Source: Pogostemon cablin (Eukaryota > Streptophyta > Magnoliopsida > Lamiales > Lamiaceae). Taken from it: a DNA stretch of 64,000 bases. A program made the translations under genes and the position numbers. Shown here one piece after another: positions 22,347 through 33,539 of the stretch (position 1 is its first letter; every line of letters begins with the position of its first letter). Under the pieces are notes generated by a model. It searched no databases. It worked only from the letters and a program-made list of their open reading frames with translations, and was not told the origin of the DNA. Location: assembly GCA_023678885.1 (NCBI GenBank), contig CM043009.1, forward strand, positions 17,353,117 to 17,417,116, written 5' to 3'.

Positions 22347-24148
22347 TGATAAGTGATATTTTCACCTAGATTTTAGTGTCTTTTTATATATGTTTTCGTA
22401 TTATTTTAACCGTATTTATGTGTATTTTGGTGGTATTTTGTGTGTTTTATGGGAATGTATGAAAATGAGCTTAAACATATAATTTTTAGGTAAAAATGGA
22501 TTCTAGACGTGATAAGGAAGATGTGGGAAAAAATGGAGCTCAAATCAGAGTTGAAACGAGGGAGAATGAGTCAAAGCAAAATGCTGAAAAATGCATATCC
22601 AATTTGTGTAATTTTTCTATACTCTTATAGAGTTCAAAACTAAAAGTGTGATACATGGTTGGAAAGCCACGGTAAAGAGGATCGTTTTGGTATAAGAAAC
22701 ACCTCAATCGGAGCTGAAAAGAGAAAGTTATGATTAAAATGGTGACGTCGCGCAAGCTATTCCTACTCAGCATGATTATGCTACTTTGCATGACTTGTTA
22801 CACCTTCAAATGTTGGAAGTTTTGTAATTCTTTTTATGTATAGAAAGCAACGGAAGATCGGATTGCGTGAGAGCAAGAATCACCTGAATTGGATTTTGTA
22901 TGAGAAAGTTATATGCAAAACGGTGAGACTGCGCTGCACCAACCTGAACTCGGCCTGAAGTCATTTTTATGATTAGAGTGTGCTCTAGAAGGTTCCAAGG
23001 GGTACAAATGTCCATTTTGAGTGTAAAATAAGAGAAGCATCAGTAGGGATCAGCTCAACACACATTTTACACCATATTTTCACACACTAACTCAATTCCA
23101 TCCATCTCCATACCCTTCATCCATCCAATCCACTTGATCCCCTCCATCAAATCCACCATCCAAGTGATCAAGGAAGCAAGGGAGAGTGAAGATCACAAGA
23201 AGAAGAAGAAGATCTCCATTGAACACTTCAAAGGGGGAATCTAATTCTAATTTTTGTAAAATTCTTTATAGTTTTGTTATGAGATTTGTATATCCAATTG
23301 TCTATGTTGTTTTCTCTAATACTATGATAGGCTAATCTCCTTTGTGAGATTAGCTCCATGATTAGTGTTAGATAATTTAGTTTTTATGCAATTGAATTTT
23401 AATCTCTATTGGGCATTTGCGATATTTCTATCATTTATGTGAATTGCTTGATGTATATGTATGATTTGTGTGATTAATTGTCATGGGCATGTGATTAGAT
23501 TAAGAAATCAATTATGTGTTTAGGACAGTTCATTGAATCATTTCATCATACACTTCATGTGCATTAATTTAGAATGAGATAGAGATATCCTTCTAGATTT
23601 AGAACCTTTGATAGAACATTTGATTAACTTAATCGAGAGATTAGTTGATTAGGTGAGGAGAACCAAACTATTAGTGAATTAATAGTAACTTAAAAGGGAA
23701 TATTGCCTATGATTTAGTACCTCATTAGGGAACTCGTAGAGTAATTAGTACCTAGTGGGAGGTGTTCGCTATGGTATCGATCCTATATACTTTTGGGAGC
23801 CTTATTGAGGGTCTACATCCTATCCATCTCGAGAGAGAGTTTAGGTGAAATTAGTGATCGCTTCTATGCTATGTCCATGAGAGATTAGAATTATTTGCAT
23901 GATTACTTGATTATATATGCCATGATTATTGTTAATCTCATCCTTGTATTATTTGGAACCCATTTATCTTTGCATTCCTTTTATCTTTTATTTCTTGCAT
24001 TGCATTTATTTGCATGCTTATCAATCCTCCTTTTCGATCGTCCTTATAAAATCACGATAAACTTGAGATCGCTTAAACTCTAGTACCTTCCTCCCTGTGG
24101 TTCGATAAATTCTTTAATTGGTCATCCCTACTACAAAATGGCTAATCA
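22347..24148 (+). repeat. E0 3' LTR (subfamily B, full length)
   Basis: 1802 bp from TGATAAGTGATATT to GGCTAATCA. It contains the block deleted from the 5' LTR and shows many more substitutions against it than the E1 LTR pair shows, in line with E0 being the older, outer insertion. Confidence 0.88.
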
Positions 24149-24339
24149 GCCGCCCACATGACGTCAAGATCAGACTTGGGAATACAGCAGAAGATCGGAA
24201 GGTTGTTTACTGATGTTGCTGATCATCCTTTACATCAACCCTGGTGAAAGGTAATATGATTATACTCTTTTGCTTCCACAGTAGTAGAATTGTATAGAAC
24301 CCTAACGGTTCACGTTAACCAATTGATCGAACGCCAACA
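24149..24339 (+). mobile_element. Copia-1 3' LTR, second part
   Basis: It resumes the LTR cut at 2474, with GCCCACATGACGTCAAGATC matching 44761 onward in the solo LTR. It ends GAACGCCAACA, the expected CA terminus. The sequence after it belongs to the opposite-strand copy Copia-2. Confidence 0.85.
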
Positions 24340-25493
24340 TCGCCTGCCATTGACGCCCAGTCGTGCAGCCTGCGAAGCGCATTCAGGCACGACTCGCTCG
24401 AAACACTAAGCAGACTCGACCTAGCCTAGCACAGACCCGACCTGGCTGCTACGCTGACTCGCCCTTTCAATAGTCGTCACGCTTCCACGGTGACCCAGCA
24501 CTGGCATCAACCCCCACCACATGTCAGCCGTGCGACAGCATGGCCCAATCATGCAGCCCTGCTACGCCAAGACACCTACCCGATGCAGTCACGCCGTGCC
24601 GCCGTCAGGTTGTCCATGTCTTCACCGTGCAGCCAAGTGCCATCACCGCCATCCACCGATCGCATGACCATGAGGTATTCCGTACAGTCGTGAACAATCA
24701 TCAACGTATAGGGTATACAAGTATAACAGGTAATATACTAAACCCTAATCACATTGAACACATAAATCCTAGCCTAACGTGTCATACTTCACCACAAAAC
24801 TGAAGCTCTGATACCAATTATTGGCGTTCGATAGTTTGATTAACGTGAACCGTTAGGTTTTCATACATTTTTAACACATAGTGGAAGCATGAAAACATGA
24901 AACGTTACCTTTCACCAGGGTATGTTGGAGAAGATGGATTCTCGCCAGCAGCCAGTGCAGCCTCACCGTTTTAGGCATAACTCTCTCATCTGATCTCGAA
25001 TTTGAGTGATCTATGCGCCAAAATGATTCTCCCTTCCGTGGCTTTCCGTTAGTATATCACTTGTTGAATTATGAGGTTTGTACAATTTTATAAAAATCGT
25101 GCAAGTTGGCAGACAGCAGCAGCAAAAGACCCCTTGATCTTCTGCTGTAATCCCAAGTCCAATCTCGACGTCGTGTGGGCGACGATCTTCGAAATCTTCT
25201 CAATCTGCTGTTCTGTCTACCCTCTTTACATGTTAGGCATATCTCTCTTAGGGTTAGAACAGCTGAGATGACTTATATATGGGCTACAGCAGGGACCAGG
25301 AGGAGAAATTAGAGTTGGGCCTCCATTGGGCTTAAGTATCCAAGCTTAGCCCAAAGCTTATACTTAAGTCCAATAATAATAATATATACCACTAAAATAT
25401 TATTACTGCACTACCGTTCTAATCCTATAATTACGTTACGGGCTCTTTCTTACTATGAGCCCGTTAGTCTCTCCATGTTTAAGATATACAATG
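24340..25493 (-). mobile_element. Copia-2: inverted copy of the same copia family (leader, PBS, partial LTR)
   Basis: Read on the minus strand, a truncated LTR (25493 down to about 24819) ends with GAACGCCAATA. It is followed by the initiator-Met primer site TGGTATCAGAGC (24816 down to 24805) and about 465 bp of leader down to 24340. The leader is markedly GC-richer than its surroundings (24340-24700). The LTR 5' part is missing; the break at 25493 joins directly to E0'. Copia-1 ends at 24339, so it probably inserted into this leader in the opposite orientation. Confidence 0.8.
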
Positions 25494-27747
25494 TGAGACC
25501 CGATGGGGTCTTGGATTTCTCCGATTGTTAAATAGCCTAAATGTGTCTAGCTCGATGACGTTAAATCGAGCGCTTGATGGGAGGCAACCCATTTTAGTAA
25601 GTTTTATTATTTAGTTATTTTGTTTGTATTTTTGGTATGTAGGTGGATTGTGCTTAAGAGAAAATGCACATTGAAGAAAGGAGAAGTGCTTCATGAATTC
25701 AAATAGGAATGTCGCACCACTTGTTGCAAACTTAATTCTCAACTCTTATCTCGAGTTAAGTTTGGGGGCTGCTTGTGCGTGGTGGACGTACCTTGAGTGT
25801 TGTGATGCATATGCTTCTCTACAAGAAGATCATTGATGGAGACTACAAGGGTAAGTCCCACCACCTTTTGCAAACTTAATTCTCAACTCTTGTTTCGATT
25901 TAAGTTTAGGGGGAGAGTGTGTAGTGTGACTCACCACTTGAGTGTGATTCTTGTAAAATTGGGTCAATTTTAAAAATTTTCTCATGAGTTTGGGTATGTT
26001 TTTGGTACGATTAGTTGTGTTGAAGTGCATGATGATCCTTATTTTTATTGCAAGTGTTGAGCTTATGGTTTTTGATGAGTTTTGAGCATAGTTAATAGAT
26101 AACGTGTAGTGGGAGCATGAATTGAGCCCGGTGATCAAGTCGAGATTTGTTGTGGATGCAATCCGGAAGCTCGTGCCAACCATTTCCACTATCAAATGCT
26201 TTTTAAGGGAGTTCACTCTACATCTCATCAATTCTATTTGCTTGACATGAAGTGATGTTGATTTGGATTTTGTTGGATTAACATGCTACTTCATGTGTTA
26301 TATTTGTGGGAGGTTTACTTTCGTAATCTAGGATTTCCTTTTCAATTAAGGATGGGATGTTTGTGAGCTTATTTGATTATGGATGCTATGAGTGTGTGCT
26401 TAATTGTTGTATGGTGGTGATTTTTATTTTTGCATGTTATGTGTTTTTGTGTTGTTTCTTGTTTGGTGTGTCTTTTATTTTGTGTTTGTGTGTATTTTCA
26501 TTTTTGTCTAGGAATATTTGGTGGTTTGTTTAGGGATGTCGTGAGTCATTTTTGAATGTGAGTGATGACATGTTGTTGTGATAAGTGATGACAAATTATG
26601 ATTAAGAATCTCTACACTTTCGAATTGTGACATGTTTAATTTAACTTGTTCAATTTTGGGATGAATGTAGTGTAATAAGTCTTTAAGGTGCGAGCATAAG
26701 CTTGTGAGCGTTTGAGCCTCAACTGTGCGTACATGGTATTTCTTCATGAGTGGATCAGTTGTGTTTGATAAACTAGAACTTGCTCAAGGACTATAGGAAC
26801 GAGTTCGATTAGTGGAGATTAGTGATATGATCTAAGGCCATCCTTGTCATATATAGTCATTGCGAAATATTTCCATACCATGAACATTATCCCTAGTCAA
26901 CCCCTTTGAGCCTATAAGCCTATATCTTGTGAATTTAGCACATTACAAGCCTTGATTACCCACATGAGCCTTACATATGTACCATTTTGTGTGAGTAATT
27001 GAGGAGATGGTGGCTAGAAATGTTTGATGAGATAACAAATGAAGAAAGGAAGTGGTAAACAAGTAAAAAAAAGGATGAAAAGAGCACAAGCAAGAATGTA
27101 CATGCAACCTTTAAACAAGAAAAGGAGCAAAGCAACAACAAGATGCTCAAGAAATTAAAAGTCCAAAGAAGGAAGCATACAATCAAAAGAAGCTCAATCC
27201 AAAGGAGAAAGATGATGAATAGTGCTTGTGACCAACAATGATAACAAGGAAGAAAGAAAAAGTGGAGGAATGGAAGAAAGTAGCTACCTCTTCATTACTT
27301 GCACATTATTAGTCACTTTTATCCAAATTCTTTCTACCTTACCAATGAGTCTATCATTACATCCTTAATGAAAGACCTTTCTGATCATTGATTAAAACTT
27401 TGGAGGTTTGTGAATGTAGCCCACGAGCAAGCTTATAGTGAGTCGAGCCAATCGATTGATGAGTGTTGTTTACCTCATATTATAGAGTGTTGAGTAAAAT
27501 TAATATCCTATGTGAGGCTTGGACCAAAAAGGGACTATATTACACTTTATTCTCTTTTGATTGACCTTGTTAATTCCTCATGTCATGAATTTATTGTTGT
27601 AGGATGACTTAGCATAAGTTATAGTTTTTATTGCTATCGATGTGTTATTGCTTATATTCGTTAGGTCTTTTTCCTAAGCAAAAATTTCTCCTCTTGGTTT
27701 ATTATTTTCGTTTTTCGGGGACGAGCAACACTTTAAGTTTGGAGGGT
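25494..27747 (+). mobile_element. E0' 3' internal region (non-autonomous Athila relative)
   Basis: It begins near a GATGACGTTAAATCGAGCGC and GGGAGGCAACCC segment equivalent to 20265-20300 of E0 and then follows the same noncoding region to a polypurine-type tract (AAGTTTGGAGGGT) before the LTR at 27748. Two internal polypurine-like motifs occur in tandem blocks near 25744 (AAGTTTGGGGGC) and 25904 (AAGTTTAGGGGG). No coding sequence is seen. The 5' half is missing. Confidence 0.8.
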
Positions 27748-27942
27748 TGACCGTCGCTATTTTTACCTAAATTTTAGTGTCTTTTTTTATGTGTTTTAGT
27801 ATTATTTTATCCGTATTTTATGTGTATATTGGTTGTGTTATGTGTTTTCATGGAAATGTGTATATATGAGCTTAAAAGTGTTTAAAATAGGTGAAAATGG
27901 AGCAAAAACAAAAACGAGTAAGAAACAGGCTGAGGAAGACCC

Positions 27943-28415
27943 AACTCGAGTTGCACAACCCAACTCAAGTTGGCAACTCGAGTAGAGTTGAGGCTCAAAA
28001 AATGTCCAGAATCATGCAGAGACCCAACTTGAGTTTCAAGACCCAACTCGACTTGCAACTCGAGTCGAGTTGAGGTCAGAAAGTTATCCAGAGAGCCAAC
28101 TCGACTTGCATGTTGCAACACGAGTTGCAACACGAGTCGTGTTGGGGCTTATCCAGGTCGAGTTGGAGGTCGTGCGAAGTAGAGCAGGATTCAAAAATCA
28201 TATAGTGTGCTTACTCGAGTTGCAAGTCATAACACGGCTTGACAACTCGAGTCGAGTAGGGTTCCGAAAGCATTTCAGTTTCAGAGTCTCGCAACACGAC
28301 CAAATAGATGAGTACTCGAGTTGCTGACTCGAGTCGAGCTGGGTTAGCTCGAGTTACAATACATGCAACTCGACTTGAGTAGCTAACTCGAGTAAGGAAG
28401 GCCAAGTCGAGTAAG
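27943..28415 (+). repeat. ACTCGAGT dyad-word cluster in subfamily C U3
   Basis: Words such as CCAACTCGAGTTGC, GACTCGAGTCGAGT and CAACTCGACTTGC recur across about 470 bp in both orientations. They fill the place taken by CACGAC/CGTGT words in subfamily A. A TATA box follows at 28517-28524. Confidence 0.85.
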
Positions 28416-28516
28416 GTCATTTTGGGCCAAAAATCCAAGTTTTCACCTTTCAGTGTGTGTAAGTAAGTGTTTAAGGCCAAGTTGACACAAAATTCGAGGC
28501 CCAAGTTGGGAAAGGG

Positions 28517-28524
28517 TATAAATA
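28517..28524 (+). promoter_or_regulatory. TATA box of subfamily C LTR
   Basis: TATAAATA in GGGTATAAATAC, about 100 bp after the dyad-word cluster. The context is nearly the same as in the E1 LTR. Confidence 0.7.
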
Positions 28525-29689
28525 CTCTCATCTTTAACATTCAAAAGAGGATGTAATAGGTCTTCACTTGGACACATAGATCACACACAATTCCTTTTAT
28601 TTTACACCATTATCTCCATCCATTTCATCATCCATTCCATCTATCATCATTCCACCATCAAATCCACCATCCAAGTGAGGAGAAAGATCAATGAAGAATG
28701 GAGGATTGCATATTGAAGGATAGTTTCAAGCCAATCACCAAAATATGGGAGAAATTACCTTTGATTTGCTTTTTCTTAATTTGTATTGCTACAATGGATG
28801 TTGTTAAACATTGTTTTGATGTTTTGATGATGTTTGTTGTTGGCTAGACCTCTTATAAGGCTAGCCACTTGATGGATTAAGGATCTATAGATTTGTTGAA
28901 TTTTTAATGGATTAATTGATATGATTTTTGGAATTTCTTACATGATCTATGATTTACTTAATTTGTATTATGATGTGTGCGGTTGAATTCTCTAGTTATA
29001 GTATTAGGAGGGCTAATCCAATATTGTGATTAGGGTTTTGATTGAATCATGTTATAATATGAATTTTGTATGTTAGTGTGTGAAGTATGTGGTAGCATCT
29101 TTATATGCTTAGAACATTCATGTGAGAACACTTAATTGATTTATCATATTTGGTTGATTAATTGAGTGAGGAGACCAATCTTGTTATCATAGTACCTTAA
29201 GAGAATTGAGAGTGAGATTCAATCTTTTGTGCTTTAAACTTGTAATGAGTTGAGAACCTAATTAACTTGGCTTAGGGATTAGGGGATTATATGTGATTGC
29301 TTCTATTCCAATGATCATTGATATTTGCCATTTGAATTTAACAAGCCATGTTGTGTCCTTGATCTTGAATATGGTTAGTCTTGCTCTTCTTTAGATTGTC
29401 CTACATCCATTTCATTTTTATTTTGGTTATTGAATACTTTGCTTGATCATCTTAGTTGTTAGTTGCTTATATTTACTACTTGCTTAGATAATAGGTAGTT
29501 TAATTGCGCTTGTTAATTTTCAAACCTCAAAATTCGATCACTTTTATAAAGTATGATTAAAAACAAACATGGATACACTCTTGATTTAAATCTCCCTTTG
29601 ATCAATATTTAAACTTGGTCACTCACTACAAATGATAAGGTACGCTTACCTTAATCAATTTTATACCAAAATTGAGTCTAAGTTCAGGT

Positions 29690-31118
29690 GTACAGAATAA
29701 AACAAGATGAGCACACCTCAAAGCCTCGATTCAAAGCTAGATTGGTTGTTAAAGTTTTAGCCAGAAATAGGGAGTTGATTTTGAAGAAATTTTCTCTCCA
29801 GTTGTCAAAATGTCTTCCATCCATTTTATGCTTGGTTTGGCAGTTGTCTTGATTTGGAGATTGAGCAGATGGATGTCAAAACTACTTTTCTTCATGGTGA
29901 TCTTGATAAAGAGATATACATGGTGCAATCTGAAGGTTTCAAGGTGAAGGGAAAAGAAGACCATGTGTGCAAACTGAAGAAAAGTCTCTACGGTTTGAAG
30001 CAAGCACCTAGATTATGGTATCAGAAATTTGAATCAGTTATTGGGGAGCAAGGCTACCAAAAGACTATTTTTGATCATTGTGTGTTTGTTCAGAAGTTCT
30101 CAGATGATGATTTCAATATATTATTACTGTATGTTGATGATATATTGATTGTTGGTAGGAATGTTTTAAGAATTGACAGGTTGAAGAAACAATTGAGCAA
30201 ATCCTTTGCCATGAAGGATTTGGGGCCAGCAAAGAAAATCCTTGGTATTAACATCAACCGAGATAGAGCAAACAAGAAGCTGCACTTGTCACAGGAGAAG
30301 TATATTGAGAAAGTGCTTGACAAATTCAATATGAGCAAAGCTAAAGTGGTTAGTTCTCCTCTTGCCACTCATTTTAAGCTTGGTGCTCATCATATTCCTT
30401 CAACCGATGAATAGAAGAAAGCAATGAGAAGAGTCCCATATGCTTTAGTTGTGGGAAGCTTGATATATGCAATGGTGTGTACGAGGCTAGACATAGCTCA
30501 TGCAGTTGGTGTTGTTAGCCATTATTTGTCTAATCTAGAAAAGGAGCATTGGAATACTGTGAAGTGGATAATGAGATATCTACGAGGTACGTCTAGTTTG
30601 AGACTCACCTTTGGAGGTGGGAAGCCCGAGTTAGTTGGCTACACCGATTCAGATATGGGATCTGATGTGGACACCAGAAAGTCAATTTCTGCTTACCTAA
30701 TGACATTCGCAGGTGGCGCTGTGTCATGGCAATCAAGATTGCAAAAGTGTGTTGCACTCTCCACAACAGAATCAGAGTACATCGCTGCAACGAAAGCATG
30801 CAAAGAGGTGTTATGGTTCAAAAGGTTTATGGAGGAGATTGGATTGAAGCAATAGAGGTATGTAGTATTTTGTGATAGTCAGAGTGCTATCCATCTCAGC
30901 AAGAATACTGCATTTCATTCAAGATCAAAGCATATTCACGTGAGATATCATTGGATGAGGGATATCATCAATGATAAGTTGCTTGAGCTTAAAAAGATTC
31001 ACACAGATGATAATGGTGCTGACATGATGACGAAGACATTGCCTAGAGATAAGCTCGAGGTATGTCATGTGATAGCCGGAATGGCTAGTCTCTCCACATA
31101 ATCCGAAAGGGGGAGATT
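29690..31118 (+). pseudogene. pol: Copia-3 pol 3' part: RT and RNase H
   Basis: Ty1/copia RT with QMDVKTTFLHGDLDKEIYM, SLYGLKQAPRLWYQKF and the catalytic LLLYVDD (about 30125-30145) in an open frame 29854-30414. TAG at 30412-30414 interrupts it. The same frame continues as 30424-30855 with CTRLDIAHAVG and the RNase H part YTDSDMGSDVDTRKS and ALSTTESEY. A second TAG at 30853-30855 is followed by the end of RNase H (FCDSQSAIHLSKN, DMMTKTLPRDKLE). The stretch 29690-29853 is the frameshifted start of RT (RFKARLV). Integrase, protease and gag are absent upstream. A purine tract AAAGGGGGAGAT leads into the LTR at 31119. Confidence 0.92.
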
Positions 31119-31957
31119 TGTTGGGTTGGATTTCCAAATATATGGAAGAGCCCAATAGCCAACAAGGTGGTAAAGCCCAAGTAGGCTCGGTACTTGGTGT
31201 TATCTTATTCCGAAAGTCATTGAGGGAAGACAGAAGAAAAGAGAGGGCAAAAAAAATGAAATTCACATTTTTGAGAGAGAATCCAGCGCAGTAATATTAC
31301 AAAGGCAATAACCGAAGTTTCAACCGTCGGATCAAATTGAATTTTGGTCAGCACATTCGGAACTTGAGGAAATACATTCTGAACGACGGAGATCTTGTTT
31401 GGAAGATTGTGTTGACAGGAATAGGCCGAAAACAGAAGCAGATTTTTGGGCGATTCTGTTCTGCGTAGTCGAGGGAAAAGAGCTGTTACTCACAAACTAA
31501 CCGTTGGATCAAATTGTAATTTGGACATCACATTCAAGACTCACAGTGGTAGATTCTGGACGGTGGAGATCAGGTTCGCAGGTACCTAGAGGTGTGAACA
31601 CTGAACGGCAGTTGGTGTTGTGGGTGAGGTCTTTCTAATCTCGTTGTTTGTTATCAAGTATTGAGTGTCTTGATACGTTTGTGATAGAGTGTCTGTGGTG
31701 GCATATTGTAACTCTTAGATTTTTGTCTCATAGTGAAGTTTTTGGTGAGCTTCGGTCCCGTGATTTTTTACCTTCTCACATTGAGGAGGTTTTACACGTT
31801 AAATTGCTGGTGCTGTGCTTTATTAATTACTTACTTTATCGTGAATCATATTATTAGGATTGTTTCCTACTAGATTCACACAAGAGAGGGATAATTGATT
31901 TTTCCGCTGCGTAGACGAATAGTTTATCATTTGATTATTCGTGTGTTTATCCCAACA
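31119..31957 (+). repeat. Copia-3 LTR
   Basis: 839 bp from TGTTGGGTTGGATTTCC to TTTATCCCAACA, with matching inverted ends TGTTGGG/CCCAACA. It has a polypurine tract on its left and a primer site on its right, so it is both a 3' and a 5' LTR by context. Confidence 0.9.
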
Positions 31958-31960
31958 AAA

Positions 31961-31972
31961 TGGTATCAGAGC
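31961..31972 (+). other. Copia-3 primer-binding site (initiator tRNA-Met)
   Basis: TGGTATCAGAGC, three bases after the LTR end, is the standard copia primer site complementary to initiator tRNA-Met. Confidence 0.9.
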
Positions 31973-32001
31973 GGGTTGCTGCTCTGTGCCTTGTGGTGAA
32001 T

Positions 32002-32545
32002 ATGGAAACTAATACTAATAGAATGGTGAATCTCAATGGTTCTAATTATCATGTGTGGAAAGGCAAGATGGAGGATCTTTTATACATGAAAGATTATTAT
32101 GTGCCTGTATTTGAAACTGAAAAGCCTGATGATAAAACAGATGATTATTGGAAAATATTGCATCGTCAAGTATGTGGTTACATTAGGCAGTGGGTGGATG
32201 ATAATGTATTGAACCATGTTAGTGGAGAAACACATGCACGGACATTATGGAAAAAGTTGGAGGAACTATATGCTAGAAAAATTGGGAACAACAAGTTATT
32301 TCTAATCAAGCAATTAATGAATCTGAAATTCAAAGATAGCACTCCTATGACGGATCACTTGAATTCATTTCAGGGTATCATTAATCAATTGTCGAAAATG
32401 AATATCAAGTTTGAGGATGAAGTACTGGGCTTATGGCTTCTTGGTACATTGCCGGATTCATAGGAGACATTCAGGACATCTTTGTCTAATTCAGCCCCCA
32501 ATGGTACCATTATAATGGATTTGGTTAAGGGCAGCATTTTGAATG
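32002..32545 (+). pseudogene. gag: Copia-3 gag (stop and truncation)
   Basis: Copia-type gag with LNGSNYHVWKGKMEDLLYMK, ARTLWKKLEELYARK and LIKQLMNLKF, as in plant UBN2-type gag. ATG 32002 fits the usual distance from the primer site; the upstream ATG at 31960 lies in the primer site and is unlikely. TAG at 32461-32463 interrupts after LGTLPDS (a Trp codon is usual there). The frame continues as DLVKGSILNEA and then fuses at 32545 into TRIM sequence. Zinc knuckle and downstream domains are lost. Confidence 0.88.
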
Positions 32546-33003
32546 AGGCTTTTTGGGTGTGATACCCAAAGTGGTAAAACCGTGCGAGCCAGTGGGCGGC
32601 CCAAAGGACAATATGCTAGTGGATTGAGTGGGCCCGGCTCCCTGGTCGGATAAACCCAGCAAGTGGTATCAGAGCCATGCCCCAAATTTAACCGGCCCGG
32701 CCCGGGGTTGGTGGGATGTTCGGATCTTAAACTGGATGGTCTAGCTGCGGGACTTTGTTTGAGGGAGAAATGTTGGTTTGGTGTCAATCAAAGTCCCACA
32801 TCGATTAGAAGTGGGGATGTCGATGGGTTTATGAGTGTGAGAGAGTCTCTCCCTAGCATGAGGCCTTTTGGGTGTGAGTGGTAAAACCGTGCGGGCCAGT
32901 GGGCGGCCCAAAACGGACAATATCATGCTAGTGGATTGAGTGAGCCCTGCTCCCTGGGTTTATCAGTGTGAGGCCTAAAACAGATAATATCATGCTAGTG
33001 GCA
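32545..33003 (+). mobile_element. TRIM-type miniature LTR element
   Basis: The 3' part of one LTR (about 32545-32661) is followed by TGGTATCAGAGCCATGC (32664-32680), about 90 bp of internal sequence, a purine-rich end (TTTGAGGGAGAAA) and a second LTR from 32771 (TGTTGGTTTGG). The LTRs share GGTAAAACCGTGCG, CCAGTGGGCGGCCCAAA and GCTAGTGGATTGAGTG, and the second contains AGTCCCACATCGA, a phrase common in plant TRIMs. It has no coding capacity. The left LTR is truncated at the copia gag junction and the right end carries a partial internal duplication of AGATAATATCATGCTAGTGG. Confidence 0.8.
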
Positions 33004-33539
33004 GCATGCTAGATATGAGAATCAAGCAAAATTAACTTTTATAATTCCTGCCAAAATTCCAAGAATTGAAGGTATGTCCTGTTTCACATTATTTGGCTGA
33101 CGAATTCATAGTGGTGAAGCGCTGTTGATGTGGCTTTCATATAGCAATTTGTGTTGTGTTTTGGAATGCATTTGGATTGAAGTGAGAGAATAGTATGTAC
33201 ACTTTTGTGAAACAAAGTACTATGCACTTGAAGTGTTTGGTAGAATGTCTAATAGAACTTCTGAATTTTATAAGGCCTTTATAATACATGCAGTGTTTAA
33301 GTTTTGCATATTAAGATGTGAGATATGGAACGGAGTTGCCTACCATAATATCGTGCTTCACGCACAAGTTGTGTAGACCTAGTGAGAGATTCTCTATGGA
33401 GATTTGATTTGAAAATCATTGTAAATCTTGTTTTGATTAAGAGTTTAAATACTCATGATTCATTCTTAAAGGGCTAAAGCTAGCATATTCGAGAGAGAGA
33501 GAGGGAGAAAGAAGCATGTGTTGCCATTCTATAATAGGA
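33004..33539. other. No gene seen; AT-rich with short GA repeat
   Basis: The first 70 bp (to about 33075) can be read as a short open stretch but match nothing recognised. A GAGAGAGAGAGG microsatellite lies near 33491. A 20-bp direct repeat CATTCTATAATAGGATG starts near 33525 and 33543 beside the SINE. Confidence 0.5.

Larger units (their letters stand above)
2475..24148 (+). mobile_element. E0: non-autonomous Athila-type gypsy element, carrying nested E1
   Basis: E0 has TG...CA LTRs (2475-3932 and 22347-24148), a tRNA-Asp-type primer site after the 5' LTR, a polypurine tract before the 3' LTR, and one gag-like reading frame but no protease, RT or integrase. Removing nested E1 and one copy of its GGGGG target repeat leaves about 6.7 kb. 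E0 sits inside the Copia-1 LTR. Its noncoding 3' region is clearly related to that of E1. It would therefore have to borrow enzymes from an autonomous relative, but E1's LTRs belong to a different subfamily, so a donor-recipient relation is only inferred. Confidence 0.85.
27748..29655 (+). repeat. E0' 3' LTR (subfamily C)
   Basis: It starts TGACCGTCGCTATTTTTACC after a polypurine tract. It shares the LTR layout of subfamilies A and B: a CCGTATTT-rich start, a dyad-word cluster, TATA box, CA-rich leader, then AT-rich U5. The expected end (CTACAA...CTAATCA) is blurred near 29630-29658 and no tRNA-Asp primer site follows, so the 3' boundary is approximate. A copia fragment follows directly. Confidence 0.75.

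Noticed and set aside
24490..24803. Two plus-strand frames of 67 and 87 codons
   Set aside because: They lie in the GC-rich antisense of the Copia-2 leader and cross its primer site.
27882..28540. Open frames rich in LELQ/SRV in the subfamily C LTR
   Set aside because: Translation of the CTCGAG word array; present on both strands and without conserved motif.
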